Shown in pieces: positions 24,441 to 33,174 of a DNA stretch of 64,000 bases (within the stretch, counting starts at the first letter, position 1; each line of letters opens with the position of its first letter). The notes under the pieces were generated by a model, which was not told the origin of the DNA, made no database searches, and saw nothing but the letters and a program-made list of their open reading frames with translations. This DNA comes from Magnetospirillum sp. SS-4. GTDB lineage: Bacteria > Pseudomonadota > Alphaproteobacteria > Rhodospirillales > Magnetospirillaceae. The stretch covers positions 31,248 through 95,247 of the forward strand of contig NZ_CACVCH010000046.1 of assembly GCF_902729425.1 (NCBI RefSeq), written 5' to 3'. The translations under genes were made by a program, and so were the position numbers.

Positions 24441-27098
24441 CTACTCCGTCATGAATTCCCGGAAGAAGCGGCCGATTTCGGCGAAGGCTTTTTCCGCCCG
24501 GCCTCGCGATTGGCGGATTTTCCGCCAGTCGCCGTCCGGCGCCGCCTGTTGCAGCGCCTCCATCGCCTCGGCCAGGGCGGGGGCGCAGACGTTGCGCGCG
24601 GCTCCCTTGCCGGAATGGGCGGCGTCGCGCAGCCGCTGGCGATCCTTTGTCGCCAGCGCCGCGGTCAGCTCGTTCCGGATCAGGTCGAACGACTCGATGA
24701 AGTAGGCGATGACGTCGCGCAGCAGCGTCGCGTCGTCGTCGCCGAGAACCTCGGCCAGGGCCGCCAGATCCACCGGCGGCGCCACCACCCGCCGGCGGCG
24801 GGGGGCGGCTGGGCCGGCGGGCTGGGCGGGGCCGGCCTCGCCGCCGCCCAGCCGGGCGGCGAGCACCGCGCCCAGCCGGTCCATGGTCACTGGCTTGCTG
24901 AGATAGTCGTCCATGCCGGCGCGGAAGCAGGCCTGGTCGTCGCCTTCCAGGGCGTTGGCGGTCAGGGCCACGATGGGCAGCCGTCGTTCCGGCGCCGGTC
25001 CTTCCGCTTCGCGGATGCGGCTCGCCAGCCGATAGCCGTCCAGCACCGGCATGAAGCAATCGGTCAGCAGCAGGCTGTAGTGCTTGGCCCGCAAGGCGGT
25101 CCAGGCGGCTTCGCCGTCCTCCACCATGTCGAAGGCATAGCCGAGATGGGCAAGCTGGCGGCCGATCACCATCCGGTTGGTGGGGTTGTCCTCGGCCACC
25201 AGGATCAAGGTGTCCGGAGCCGGCTTGGCGGACCGGGCCGTCACCGTCCGTCCGGCGGACGAGGGCGGGGCGTCGTCGCCGGTCTCGTCCAGGGGAATTT
25301 CGACCCAGAAGGTGGAGCCTCGGCCGAACTCGCTGTCGACGCCGATGTCGCCGCCCATCATCGCCACCAGCCGGCGACAGATGGACAGGCCGAGGCCGGT
25401 GCCACCAAAGCGGCGGGTGGTGGAGGCGTCGGCCTGCGAGAAGGGTTCGAACAGGCGTTCGGTCTGTTCCGGGGTGAGGCCGATGCCGGAATCGTTGACC
25501 TCGATGCGCAGGCGGACGCGGCCACCCGAGCGTTCCGGCTGCGAGATCCTGGCCGTCACCGCGCCGGATTCGGTGAACTTGACGGCATTGCCCAGCAGGT
25601 TCAGCAGAATCTGGCGCATCCGCACCGGATCGCCCATCATCTGGTCGGCGATTCCGGGTTCCGCCTCCCACGCAAGGGTCAGTCCCTTTTCCATCGCCCG
25701 CGTGCGCAACAGGCGAATGCAGCTTTCGGCGGTGTCGCGAATCGAGAAGGCGATGTTTTCCAGCACCAGCTTGCCAGCCTCGATCTTGGACAGGTCCAGG
25801 ATGTCGTTGATGATGGCCAGCAATGTCTGGGCGGAATCCTGGATGATGCCCACCATGCCCTTCTGGTCGGGGTTCAGCCGGGTGGTGCCCAGGATGTCCA
25901 GCATGCCGACCACGCCGTTCATGGGGGTGCGGATTTCGTGGCTCATGGTGGCGAGGAACGAGGACTTGGCGCGGGTGGCGCTTTCGGCCACGTCCTTGGC
26001 CTGGACCAGTTCTTCCTCGGCGCGCTTGCGGTCGGTGATGTCGTTGATGCCGACCAGGACACAGCGCTGCTGATCGGCATCGATGATCTGGCCCGACAGC
26101 ATGGCCCAGATGGTCTCGCCGTAATCGGTGATCAGGCGCACCTCGAAGCCCTCGACGAAGCCGCCTTCCTTCAGCGCCTCCAGGAAGCGGGCGCGGGCGT
26201 CCGGACCGGTATAGCGGTCCAGGGTCCTGGCCGACAGGGCGTCGGCGGACAGGTCGCTATGGTCGAACAGTTCCGAGGCGCGGCGATTGACCCGCAGCAC
26301 CATGGTGTCGGACAGACGGGTCAGGACCATGGGCAACGGCGCCGCCTCGAAGAAGCGCTTCAGCGTCTCCTCGGCCTCCTTGCGGACGGAAATATCGCTG
26401 ATGCCGACCAGGATGCAGCGTTCGCCGTCGATCTCGGTCAGCTGTCCCGACACGCCGCCCCAGAACGACTGGCCGTAGGCGGTGCTCAGCATGGCCTCGA
26501 AATCGTCGACGAAGCCGCCGCCGCGCAGGCGCACCATGAAGCTGCGGAAGGCCTGCGGGCCGATGACGTGTTCCAGCCGCAGCTTGGCGGCGTCGCGTCC
26601 GGCTACGAACAGTTCGGATGCGCGCCGGTTGAAGGTGATGACCTCGCCTTCCGGCATGCGGCAAAGCATCATCGGCATGGGGGTGGCGTTGAAGATGCTG
26701 CTCAGGGTCCGCTCGGCGCCCTTGGCGGGGGTGATGTCGCGCAGCCACATGACGAAGGCGTCGCCGCCGTCGAACGCCATCTCGTCCCATGACGCCAGGG
26801 CCCAGAACTCGTCGGCGCCGATGCGGCGCATGCGCAGTTCGGCCTCGCGCAGTCCGGATTGCGGGCGCGGCAGGCGCATCCAGCGGTCGCGCCATTGCTG
26901 CCACGACGGGCAGAACGTGCGGAAGTCCAGCCCGGCCAGCGCGGCGCGGTTCATGCCGAGCATGGCGGCTCCCGCCGGATTGGCGAACAGGATGCGCCAG
27001 TCGGGGGCGAACATGACGACGCCCGCCGGGCTGGTCTCCAGGATGCGGATCATCGCCAGCCGGCTCAGCCCCGGCGGAGATGGTGGGCGCGGGTTCAT
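24441..27098 (-). CDS. PAS-containing hybrid sensor histidine kinase
   Basis: An 885-residue hybrid kinase, apparently cytosolic. Three PAS domains lie at about residues 20-130, 135-250 and 255-370; each of the last two is followed by a PAC-like 'RCILVGISDIS'/'RCVLVGINDIT' strand. A HisKA domain follows with His387 in MSHEIRTPMNG. The ATPase domain has LLNLLGNAVKF, VNDSGIGL and GGTGLGLSICRRLV. A receiver domain has the phospho-acceptor Asp in LLLTDCFMPVLDG, and a C-terminal Hpt domain has AHSGKGAARN. The ATG at 27098 overlaps the stop of the upstream 113-residue secreted protein, suggesting that gene belongs to the signalling unit. The output partner is not encoded nearby. Confidence 0.92.
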   Translation of the reverse strand: MNPRPPSPPGLSRLAMIRILETSPAGVVMFAPDWRILFANPAGAAMLGMNRAALAGLDFRTFCPSWQQWRDRWMRLPRPQSGLREAELRMRRIGADEFWALASWDEMAFDGGDAFVMWLRDITPAKGAERTLSSIFNATPMPMMLCRMPEGEVITFNRRASELFVAGRDAAKLRLEHVIGPQAFRSFMVRLRGGGFVDDFEAMLSTAYGQSFWGGVSGQLTEIDGERCILVGISDISVRKEAEETLKRFFEAAPLPMVLTRLSDTMVLRVNRRASELFDHSDLSADALSARTLDRYTGPDARARFLEALKEGGFVEGFEVRLITDYGETIWAMLSGQIIDADQQRCVLVGINDITDRKRAEEELVQAKDVAESATRAKSSFLATMSHEIRTPMNGVVGMLDILGTTRLNPDQKGMVGIIQDSAQTLLAIINDILDLSKIEAGKLVLENIAFSIRDTAESCIRLLRTRAMEKGLTLAWEAEPGIADQMMGDPVRMRQILLNLLGNAVKFTESGAVTARISQPERSGGRVRLRIEVNDSGIGLTPEQTERLFEPFSQADASTTRRFGGTGLGLSICRRLVAMMGGDIGVDSEFGRGSTFWVEIPLDETGDDAPPSSAGRTVTARSAKPAPDTLILVAEDNPTNRMVIGRQLAHLGYAFDMVEDGEAAWTALRAKHYSLLLTDCFMPVLDGYRLASRIREAEGPAPERRLPIVALTANALEGDDQACFRAGMDDYLSKPVTMDRLGAVLAARLGGGEAGPAQPAGPAAPRRRRVVAPPVDLAALAEVLGDDDATLLRDVIAYFIESFDLIRNELTAALATKDRQRLRDAAHSGKGAARNVCAPALAEAMEALQQAAPDGDWRKIRQSRGRAEKAFAEIGRFFREFMTE

Positions 27099-27436
27099 TC
27101 GCCCGCCCTGGCCCCGGGCGGGCAGTTGATGCGGCTGCTCTTGCCGATGGCGATCTTGTGGCCGGCGGGCAGGTCGCGCAGGATCGACATCCGCGCCCGT
27201 TCCTTGTCCGCTTCCGATGGCGGCGGACCGTCGGTGACGATGACGGCGGTGCCGTTTCCGGCCCGCAGGTTGTAGTCCTCCCACCGGTAGACGGTCAGCC
27301 AGCAGGCCGGCTCCGGCCGGGGGCAGGTGAGGCAGAGATTGTCGGGCCTGGCGGCGGCGGCGCGGGCCGGGGGGGCGCCGGTAGGGATGACGGCGGAGCT
27401 TGCGGCCAGAAGCGCAAGGGCGAAAATCCGGCCCAC
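27095..27436 (-). CDS. Small secreted protein, 113 residues
   Basis: A GTG start at 27436 gives a signal peptide (MGRIFALALLAASSAVIPTG, cleavage near ARAAA) and an ~85-residue mature part. This has three Cys in LCLTCPRPEPACWL and one near the C-terminus, possibly disulfide-bonded in the periplasm. No family is recognised. It is wedged between amiC (stop shares the start base) and the hybrid kinase (ATGA overlap), so all three are probably co-translated. It could be a periplasmic partner of the amidase or an input for the kinase. Confidence 0.65.
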   Translation of the reverse strand: MGRIFALALLAASSAVIPTGAPPARAAAARPDNLCLTCPRPEPACWLTVYRWEDYNLRAGNGTAVIVTDGPPPSEADKERARMSILRDLPAGHKIAIGKSSRINCPPGARAGE

Positions 27437-29115
27437 TACGGCCGCTTGGCCTTGAGCGAGGCGGGGAAATAGCGCTCGATGGCCCGGGTCACCGCCTTGG
27501 CCAGACGGGCGCGATACTGAGGCTGACGCAGCTGCCTTTCCTCGAATTCGTTGGACAGATAGCCCATCTCCACCAGCACCGCCGGCACGTCGGGCGCCTT
27601 CAGCACCGCGAAGCCGGCGAAGCGGTGGGTGTTGCCCAGCAGGTCCATCTCCTGTCCGACCTCGTCCACCAGTTCGGTGGCGAAGCCGGCCGAGCGGTTC
27701 ATGGTCTCGCGCTGGGCCAGATCGATCAGGATGCCGGCGACGTCGGGAGTTTCGTGGCTGAGATCCACTCCGGCGATCAGATCGGCCTTGTTTTCCTTTT
27801 CCGCCAGCGCCTGCGCTTCGGAGTCGGAGGCGTTCTGCGACAAGGTGTAGACCGACAGGCCGCGAATCTGCGGGCTTTGCACCGCGTCGGCGTGCAGCGA
27901 GATGAACAGGTCGGCGCCCACCTGCCGGGCTATGGCGACCCGGTCGCGCAGCCGGATGAAGACGTCGCGGTCGCGGGTCAGGTGGACGCGGTAGCGCCCG
28001 CCCTTTTCCAGCGCCGTCTTGAGTTCGCGGGCCATGGCCAGGGTGATGTGCTTCTCGTAGATGCCCGAAACCCCGATGGCGCCGGGGTCGACGCCGCCAT
28101 GGCCGGGGTCGATGACGATCACCGGCACGCCGTCGCGGGCCTTGGTCACGCCGTCGAGCTTGGCGGGGGCGGGGGAGTGGAGCGCCACCTGAGTGGGAGG
28201 AGGCGTCGGCGTTGACGCCAGCGCTGGTGCCGGCGCCGCCTCCGCCTGGGGTGGCGCGGGCGGCGAGACCGGGAGAGGGGCGGGCGGGGCCGGGCGTTCC
28301 GGCGGCGGCGGCATGGGGGCCGACAGCATGGGCAGGCCCTTGGCCGGCCTGGTGGCGGCATTGGCCGGCCGTTCCGCCAGGTTGGGGCGTTCCGCCAAAC
28401 TGGGGCGCTCCACCGGAACCGGCGGCGGCAAGGGTGGGGCCGCCGTCGCGTTGGGGCTGGTGACGACGATGCGATTGCCGGTGGCGGTGGGTTCGGCGAC
28501 GGGCGGCGCCGGAATCGGAGGGGCGGACGGGAGCGGCGCCGGCTTTGCGATCGGTTGAGGGGCGACCGGCTGGGGGGCGACCGGCTGGGGCGGCGGCGAT
28601 GCGGCGGCGATGCGGCGGGGTGCCGGGGCGGGCTGTGCCGTCGGGGCGGGAGAGGCATCCACCGAGGCCAGGAATGCCTCGCGGGAGGTTTCGGCGAGAT
28701 CGACCACCAGTCGCCAGCCCATGCCGTCGCGCGGCGGGATGATGAAGGCCCCCTTGACGGTGGCGGGCTTGCGCAGGTCAAGGGTGAGGCGGCCGTCCTC
28801 GCCGCGCAGGCCATTGACCGCCCCCCACGGCTTGGGAACGGAATTGCCGGCCGCCTCCAGTCCCGGCGAGTCGATGACGACGCGGTAGGGATCGGCCTTG
28901 GTGGACACCTTGAAATGGACGGATTCGGACAGGTCCATCACGAACCGGGTGACGTTGTCGCCGTGCAGGCCCAGCCGGGCCCCCGACGCGCTGGCGGCCC
29001 AGGCGCCGCCGCCGCCGGACAGCGCCGGAACGACGGTCAGCAACATCATCGACAAGGTCGTGAGGCGCGTGAGGGACATGGGTCTGACGGTCACCGGACG
29101 GGAAAACGGACTCAT
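27436..29115 (-). CDS. amiC: N-acetylmuramoyl-L-alanine amidase (AmiC type)
   Basis: This periplasmic zinc amidase cuts the amide between muramic acid and L-Ala and separates daughter cells. In the 559-residue protein a signal peptide is followed by an AMIN domain (residues ~45-150, LGLHGDNVTRFVMDLSESV). A long Pro/Ala linker (~155-330) follows, then an Amidase_3 domain (~330-550). Zinc ligands are in VIDPGHGG, a Glu in GIYEKHI and His in FISLHADA; the catalytic Glu is in VLVEMGYLSN. The ATG at 29115 is used. The in-frame ATG at 29079 (MSLTRLTTLSMMLL) gives a more typical signal peptide and may be the real start. The gap 29116-29370 upstream is AT-richer and probably carries the promoter. Confidence 0.93.
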   Translation of the reverse strand: MSPFSRPVTVRPMSLTRLTTLSMMLLTVVPALSGGGGAWAASASGARLGLHGDNVTRFVMDLSESVHFKVSTKADPYRVVIDSPGLEAAGNSVPKPWGAVNGLRGEDGRLTLDLRKPATVKGAFIIPPRDGMGWRLVVDLAETSREAFLASVDASPAPTAQPAPAPRRIAAASPPPQPVAPQPVAPQPIAKPAPLPSAPPIPAPPVAEPTATGNRIVVTSPNATAAPPLPPPVPVERPSLAERPNLAERPANAATRPAKGLPMLSAPMPPPPERPAPPAPLPVSPPAPPQAEAAPAPALASTPTPPPTQVALHSPAPAKLDGVTKARDGVPVIVIDPGHGGVDPGAIGVSGIYEKHITLAMARELKTALEKGGRYRVHLTRDRDVFIRLRDRVAIARQVGADLFISLHADAVQSPQIRGLSVYTLSQNASDSEAQALAEKENKADLIAGVDLSHETPDVAGILIDLAQRETMNRSAGFATELVDEVGQEMDLLGNTHRFAGFAVLKAPDVPAVLVEMGYLSNEFEERQLRQPQYRARLAKAVTRAIERYFPASLKAKRP

Positions 29116-29370
29116 GAACAGCTATAGCGCAGACAAAGACTCAGCATCAACTCAAAAGTCATTGATTCGGCAGACTCTTCCGTCAATCAACTCGCCTTGG
29201 CCGCATGACGGCGTCAAAGCCCGCCGTCCGGATGGCGTTTCGGGAACGCCAGTCCGGCTGCGACATGGTCTTCTCGCCGTTCCATCGGGCTGTTACAGTG
29301 GGCGGCGGGAAAGATACCCGGACCTGATCCGTCCGTATTGCCGTGGCAATCCCGAACCCAGGCCGTGACC

Positions 29371-31842
29371 ATGGATGATCCGGACCTTCTGTGGGCGATG
29401 CTGCTGGTCGACGGGCCGTCCCGCCTCAGCGACGAGGAACAGCGCGACTTGGTCCTGCGGCTGGCTGGCCTGCCCGCCGGCGAGCGCGAGGACTACGCCC
29501 CCGACGATCTCGGCCAGGCCATGCACCTGACCGAGTTGTCCGGCCTGCTGTCCGGGCGTGATCTGAACGAACTGGCGGTGCTGCCCGCCCGGATGGGGGT
29601 GGCCGGGGCCGAGCGCCTCGGCGCCGGCTCCGCCCAGCTCCTGCCGGCGTTGCTGGCCCTGATCCAGGCCCTGTACGGCAGTCTCGTCCGCGACGAGGTC
29701 ATGACCTGCGACGAGGCCCGTCAGGTCGTCGAACGCATGGAGGCGGTTCTCGCCGCCGACCCCGACGACGGATGGAGCGTCATCGCCGCTTTCTACCGGG
29801 CGCTGCTGGAACGCCTTGACGGCGGCGTCGAGACCGCCGCCGCCGCGCTGGCCGGACTGCTGCCCCGCGCCGTGGAAATCCTGGGGCAAGACAGCGACTG
29901 GGTTCACAGCATCCGCGCCGTCTACGCCGACATCCAGGCCGGCCGGGGCAACGCCCTGATCGAGGCCGGCCGGCCGGCGGAGGCGGTGGCGCCGCTGCGA
30001 CAGGGGCTGGACGCCCTGGCCGGCCGGCTGGAAGACCGGCGGCGATGGGGCGAGATCTCCTATCTGCTGGCCCTGGCCCATTGGCGGGCCTCCGACGCCG
30101 ACGATGCGACGGTGACCGCGCTGTTCGAGGATTCGGCCGCCGCCTACGACGCCGCCGACGCCGGAGGCGGCGAGACCGTATTCGTCGTCCGCGAGGCTCT
30201 TGGGGCGTTCTTGTGGCAGCGCGGCCGTCACGAGGAGGCGCTGGCGCTATTGGAGGACAATCTGGCCGAGGCTGGCCGCCGCCTGGGCGCGGATCACGAA
30301 ATCGTCCACGACCTGGCGGTGGAATTGCCCCGGTTCCGGCGTGCCTGGTTGCGGATCAGGGAAGGGGGAAAGCTGTTCGGCTGGGCCTTGGCCAATCACC
30401 GCCAGGCATTGGCCGAGGACCGCTTCGCCCTGGCCGTCGCCATGCTGCGCGATGTCGCCGGACAGGCGGAGACGGCCGAACTCCACGATCTTCTCCTGCT
30501 GGAGGCGGCGGTGCTGCTGGCCGCCTCCGGCCGGGGGGAGGAGGCGCTGGCCGTATCGGACGGGGCGCGGTTGCCCTCGATGGGAGGGTGGGGCGAGGCC
30601 AGGGTGTGGGCGGCCGGCGCGGCGGCCCTGGCCGATTCCCAGGCGCGGGAGGCATGGGTCGGCCGGGCCGTCGCCAAGGCGCTTGCCACCCATGTGGCCG
30701 AGTCCGAGGACGGCAAGGCCTTGATCGACCTGATCGAGGCGCTGTTCCGGGAGGCCGCCGCCACCGAGGCTCTGGCGCTGCTGGAAGCCGGTTCCCACCC
30801 GGTTTGCCGCGAGGTTCTTATCGCGGCGCGGGTGGAGAGCGACGACCTGGACGGGGCGCTGGCGCTGCTGGACCGATGGGACGGCCCCGAACTGGATGAT
30901 TCAGTCCTGATCGATCTGATCGAACTGGCGGCGCGACGGAAACGGCGGGCCGTGGTCGAGCGGTTCTCCCCCCTGCTGGCGCGGAGCCGGATGGCTCATC
31001 TCCCGGTGTCGGCCCTGCTGTTCGTGGGGGCCGAGGACGAAGGCCTTGCCCTGATCCCCCGGCTTGAATCCGGCTGGTCCCGCACCGAAGCGCTTTCCAT
31101 GGCGGCGGAGCATTTCGGGGACAAGGGCGATGCGGAACGCTGCCGTTCGTTCGCCGCCCAGGCCGCGGCCGAACTGAACGCCGATCCGAAGGGATTCGTC
31201 TTCCAGCCGCTGTGCCGCATGGCCAAGGGATTGCTTGGCGTCATGGATGTCGCCGGGGTGATGGAGTGGGGGCGCGCCCATCTTGCTCCGGGACTGGTTT
31301 CCGAGTACGGCTATGCCGTCGCCTGCGCCCTGGAGATGCAGGGGCGCCACGATGCCGCGTGGAGCGTCGCCCAGGACCTGGACGAGGACCATCGCGCACA
31401 GGCGGAATCGCGCATCCGGACCTCCCGCGACAACAACAATGCCGTCGGCGCCATCGCCCACAGCCACAAACTGGCCGCTGCCGGCAAGGCCGAGGACGCG
31501 GTCTCGGCCCTGGCTTCCATCGCCAATCCCTTCGCGGTCGTCAATGAATGCATCGGCATCGCCGAGACCTGCGGCGATGCCGGCGCGGCGGCGCAGGCGC
31601 TGCGTGCCGCCTTCGGCCGTCTGCCGGGAAAACTGGCGGATGGGGCAATCTGCTCGTCCGGGCTGCGTCTCGATTACGGCCGCAAGCTGGGCGAGGCGGC
31701 CGGCCGCATCCTGGCGCCGGAGGCTGGCGCGGCCTTCGCCGAGGCCGCCCTGACGCGGGCGGCCGGCATGGACGACATTATCGCCGCCGCCCCCTTCGTG
31801 GTGGCGGCCGGCCACGCCGTTCGTCCGCATCAGCGGGGCTGA
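29371..31842 (+). CDS. Large TPR-like helical repeat protein, 823 residues
   Basis: A soluble, Ala/Leu/Glu-rich protein built from degenerate helix-turn-helix repeats of TPR type, such as GNALIEAGRPAEAVAPLRQGLDAL, FLWQRGRHEEALALLEDNLAEAG and LEMQGRHDAAWSVAQDLDEDH. No signal peptide, membrane helix or catalytic motif was recognised. The ATG at 29371 is chosen; a TTG upstream (29338) is possible. It lies 13 bases tail-to-tail against the small Pro-rich gene and heads the region that contains the FHA/kinase/motor-like cluster. It may be a cytosolic scaffold for that system, but the intervening genes on the other strand make this uncertain. Confidence 0.7.
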   Translation: MDDPDLLWAMLLVDGPSRLSDEEQRDLVLRLAGLPAGEREDYAPDDLGQAMHLTELSGLLSGRDLNELAVLPARMGVAGAERLGAGSAQLLPALLALIQALYGSLVRDEVMTCDEARQVVERMEAVLAADPDDGWSVIAAFYRALLERLDGGVETAAAALAGLLPRAVEILGQDSDWVHSIRAVYADIQAGRGNALIEAGRPAEAVAPLRQGLDALAGRLEDRRRWGEISYLLALAHWRASDADDATVTALFEDSAAAYDAADAGGGETVFVVREALGAFLWQRGRHEEALALLEDNLAEAGRRLGADHEIVHDLAVELPRFRRAWLRIREGGKLFGWALANHRQALAEDRFALAVAMLRDVAGQAETAELHDLLLLEAAVLLAASGRGEEALAVSDGARLPSMGGWGEARVWAAGAAALADSQAREAWVGRAVAKALATHVAESEDGKALIDLIEALFREAAATEALALLEAGSHPVCREVLIAARVESDDLDGALALLDRWDGPELDDSVLIDLIELAARRKRRAVVERFSPLLARSRMAHLPVSALLFVGAEDEGLALIPRLESGWSRTEALSMAAEHFGDKGDAERCRSFAAQAAAELNADPKGFVFQPLCRMAKGLLGVMDVAGVMEWGRAHLAPGLVSEYGYAVACALEMQGRHDAAWSVAQDLDEDHRAQAESRIRTSRDNNNAVGAIAHSHKLAAAGKAEDAVSALASIANPFAVVNECIGIAETCGDAGAAAQALRAAFGRLPGKLADGAICSSGLRLDYGRKLGEAAGRILAPEAGAAFAEAALTRAAGMDDIIAAAPFVVAAGHAVRPHQRG

Positions 31843-32048
31843 ACGGGGGGAATGGGCCGGGCGGGCGGCGTTGCCGGCCGGGCCGACGCCGCCGGTTGGG
31901 CCGGCCTTGCCGTCGGCAGGGCGGGGTTGGGCAAGGCCGATTCGGTCAGCACCGGCGGTTTCGGCTGCGACAGGGGCGGCGCCGGCTGGGCCAGCGTGGT
32001 GGCGGGCAAGCCCAGGGAAAGGAGAACGGCGATGATGGCGGGTTTCAT
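31830..32048 (-). CDS. Small secreted Pro-rich protein, 72 residues
   Basis: The ATG at 32048 follows a perfect AAGGAGG ribosome site with five-base spacing. It opens with a textbook signal peptide (MKPAIIAVLLSLGLPATTLA). The ~50-residue mature part is almost entirely Pro, Ala, Gln, Ser and Arg, without Cys, and resembles a flexible periplasmic linker or wall-associated peptide. Its first 17 bases overlap the 5' end of the divergent PrcB-like gene, and its last 13 bases overlap the 3' end of the 823-residue repeat protein. Function unknown; the ribosome site and signal peptide argue that it is real. Confidence 0.65.
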   Translation of the reverse strand: MKPAIIAVLLSLGLPATTLAQPAPPLSQPKPPVLTESALPNPALPTARPAQPAASARPATPPARPIPPVQPR

Positions 32049-32511
32049 GAAGACCTCCTTGGCTGAGTCCGCCAGACGGATCGCCCTGGCGTTTTTTCTG
32101 GCTTTCGCCGTTCCGGCGCCGGTTCTGGCCGATCAGTGGCGTGGCGAGTACAGCGCCGAGCGGCGTCCGGCCATGGTGATCGCCCGTGACGCCGGGCAGT
32201 GGCGGGACCTGTGGGCGGGACTGAGGGCGCCGCCGCCGCGTCCGCTGGCCGATGGCGAGGCGGCGGTGGCCATTTTCCTGGGGCCGCGCCGTACCGGCGG
32301 TTACGGTCTGGAATTGATCGGCACGCGGGTTGAGGGCTGCGCCACCGTGGTGGAATTCCGGGAAACGGTTCCGGCCGGCTTTGTCACCCAGGCCTTCACC
32401 AGCCCCTGGGCGGTGATGACGTTGCCGATGCCGTCGGGGATGGTGGTGGCGGCCGAGGGGGAAACCCGCATCCTTTCCCGCGACCTTGCCGAGCAAAGCC
32501 GTTGCCGCTGA
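32032..32511 (+). CDS. Secreted PrcB_C-like domain protein
   Basis: A 159-residue protein with a signal peptide (through PAPVLADQW). The mature domain contains a Trp-rich start (GQWRDLWAGL) and the AIFLGPRRTGGYGLELIG and VTQAFTSPWAVMTLP segments. These match the pattern of the PrcB C-terminal domain ('..lG.r.tgGY.iei', '..T...tsPy.vv.lp'). PrcB-type proteins are small periplasmic partners of proteases and other complexes. The start at 32032 has an AAAGGAG ribosome site seven bases upstream; an ATG at 32047 is an alternative. It ends one base before the end of the convergent anti-sigma-like gene. Confidence 0.65.
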   Translation: MMAGFMKTSLAESARRIALAFFLAFAVPAPVLADQWRGEYSAERRPAMVIARDAGQWRDLWAGLRAPPPRPLADGEAAVAIFLGPRRTGGYGLELIGTRVEGCATVVEFRETVPAGFVTQAFTSPWAVMTLPMPSGMVVAAEGETRILSRDLAEQSRCR

Positions 32512-33168
32512 TCATTCCGACAGGCGGAACACCCCACCGCCGTCCCGGCGCAAGGTCAGGCGGGGCGGCAGCGGACCGCCCAGCCGGGCCGCCAGTCCGG
32601 GAGAGATGACGATGCTTTCGATCAGCCCTGCCTCGCGCGGGTCCAGCCCGCCGTCGCCCAGGGCCGCCGTCAGGTCGGCCAGGGTGGCCGCGTTCCGTCG
32701 GGCCGCGTAGGCCGCCAGGGTCCGCCCAAGCTCGGGACCGACCATGATGTCCGTCGAGGCGGTGCCGTCGAGGGGAGGGCGCGCCGCCGCGGTGAACGAA
32801 CCGCCGGCCGAGGCTTTCGGCCGGTCCATCGCCGCCGTCGCGTCCGCCGGCGGCGCCGGCGGGGGAGGATGGGTGGCGGGAGGCATCAGCAGCGCCGCCA
32901 GCCCGATGGCGAACGCTCCCGCCGCGCCGCCCCAGACCAGCCACCGTCGGGGCGATTCGGCCCGAACCGGCCGCCGGGTGCGGGCGATGGCCGCGTCGAC
33001 CAGCGATGCGGGCGCGGGATTGGCCTGAGCCTGGGCCAGCCAGTCGGCGGCCACCGCCACGGGCGTATCCTCCTCCGCCACCCGCGGCAAGGTGTCGCGG
33101 ACGATGCTTCCGCCCCCGGCGTCGCGGGCATCGGAGAACAGGGTCCGGCTCAGGTCTTCGCTTCGCAT
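32512..33168 (-). CDS. Membrane protein, candidate anti-sigma factor
   Basis: A 218-residue protein with a cytosolic N-terminus of ~72 residues, one transmembrane helix (LVWGGAAGAFAIGLAALLM) and a Pro/Ala-rich stretch. A periplasmic C-terminal domain of ~110 residues follows. No zinc-type anti-sigma HxxxCxxC motif is seen. The call rests on topology and on lying six bases downstream of, and on the same strand as, a sigma-70-like gene. It could equally be an unrelated bitopic protein. The pair diverges from the VWA/FHA/motor-like operon and is therefore a good candidate for its regulator. Confidence 0.55.
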   Translation of the reverse strand: MRSEDLSRTLFSDARDAGGGSIVRDTLPRVAEEDTPVAVAADWLAQAQANPAPASLVDAAIARTRRPVRAESPRRWLVWGGAAGAFAIGLAALLMPPATHPPPPAPPADATAAMDRPKASAGGSFTAAARPPLDGTASTDIMVGPELGRTLAAYAARRNAATLADLTAALGDGGLDPREAGLIESIVISPGLAARLGGPLPPRLTLRRDGGGVFRLSE

Positions 33169-33174
33169 GAATTC

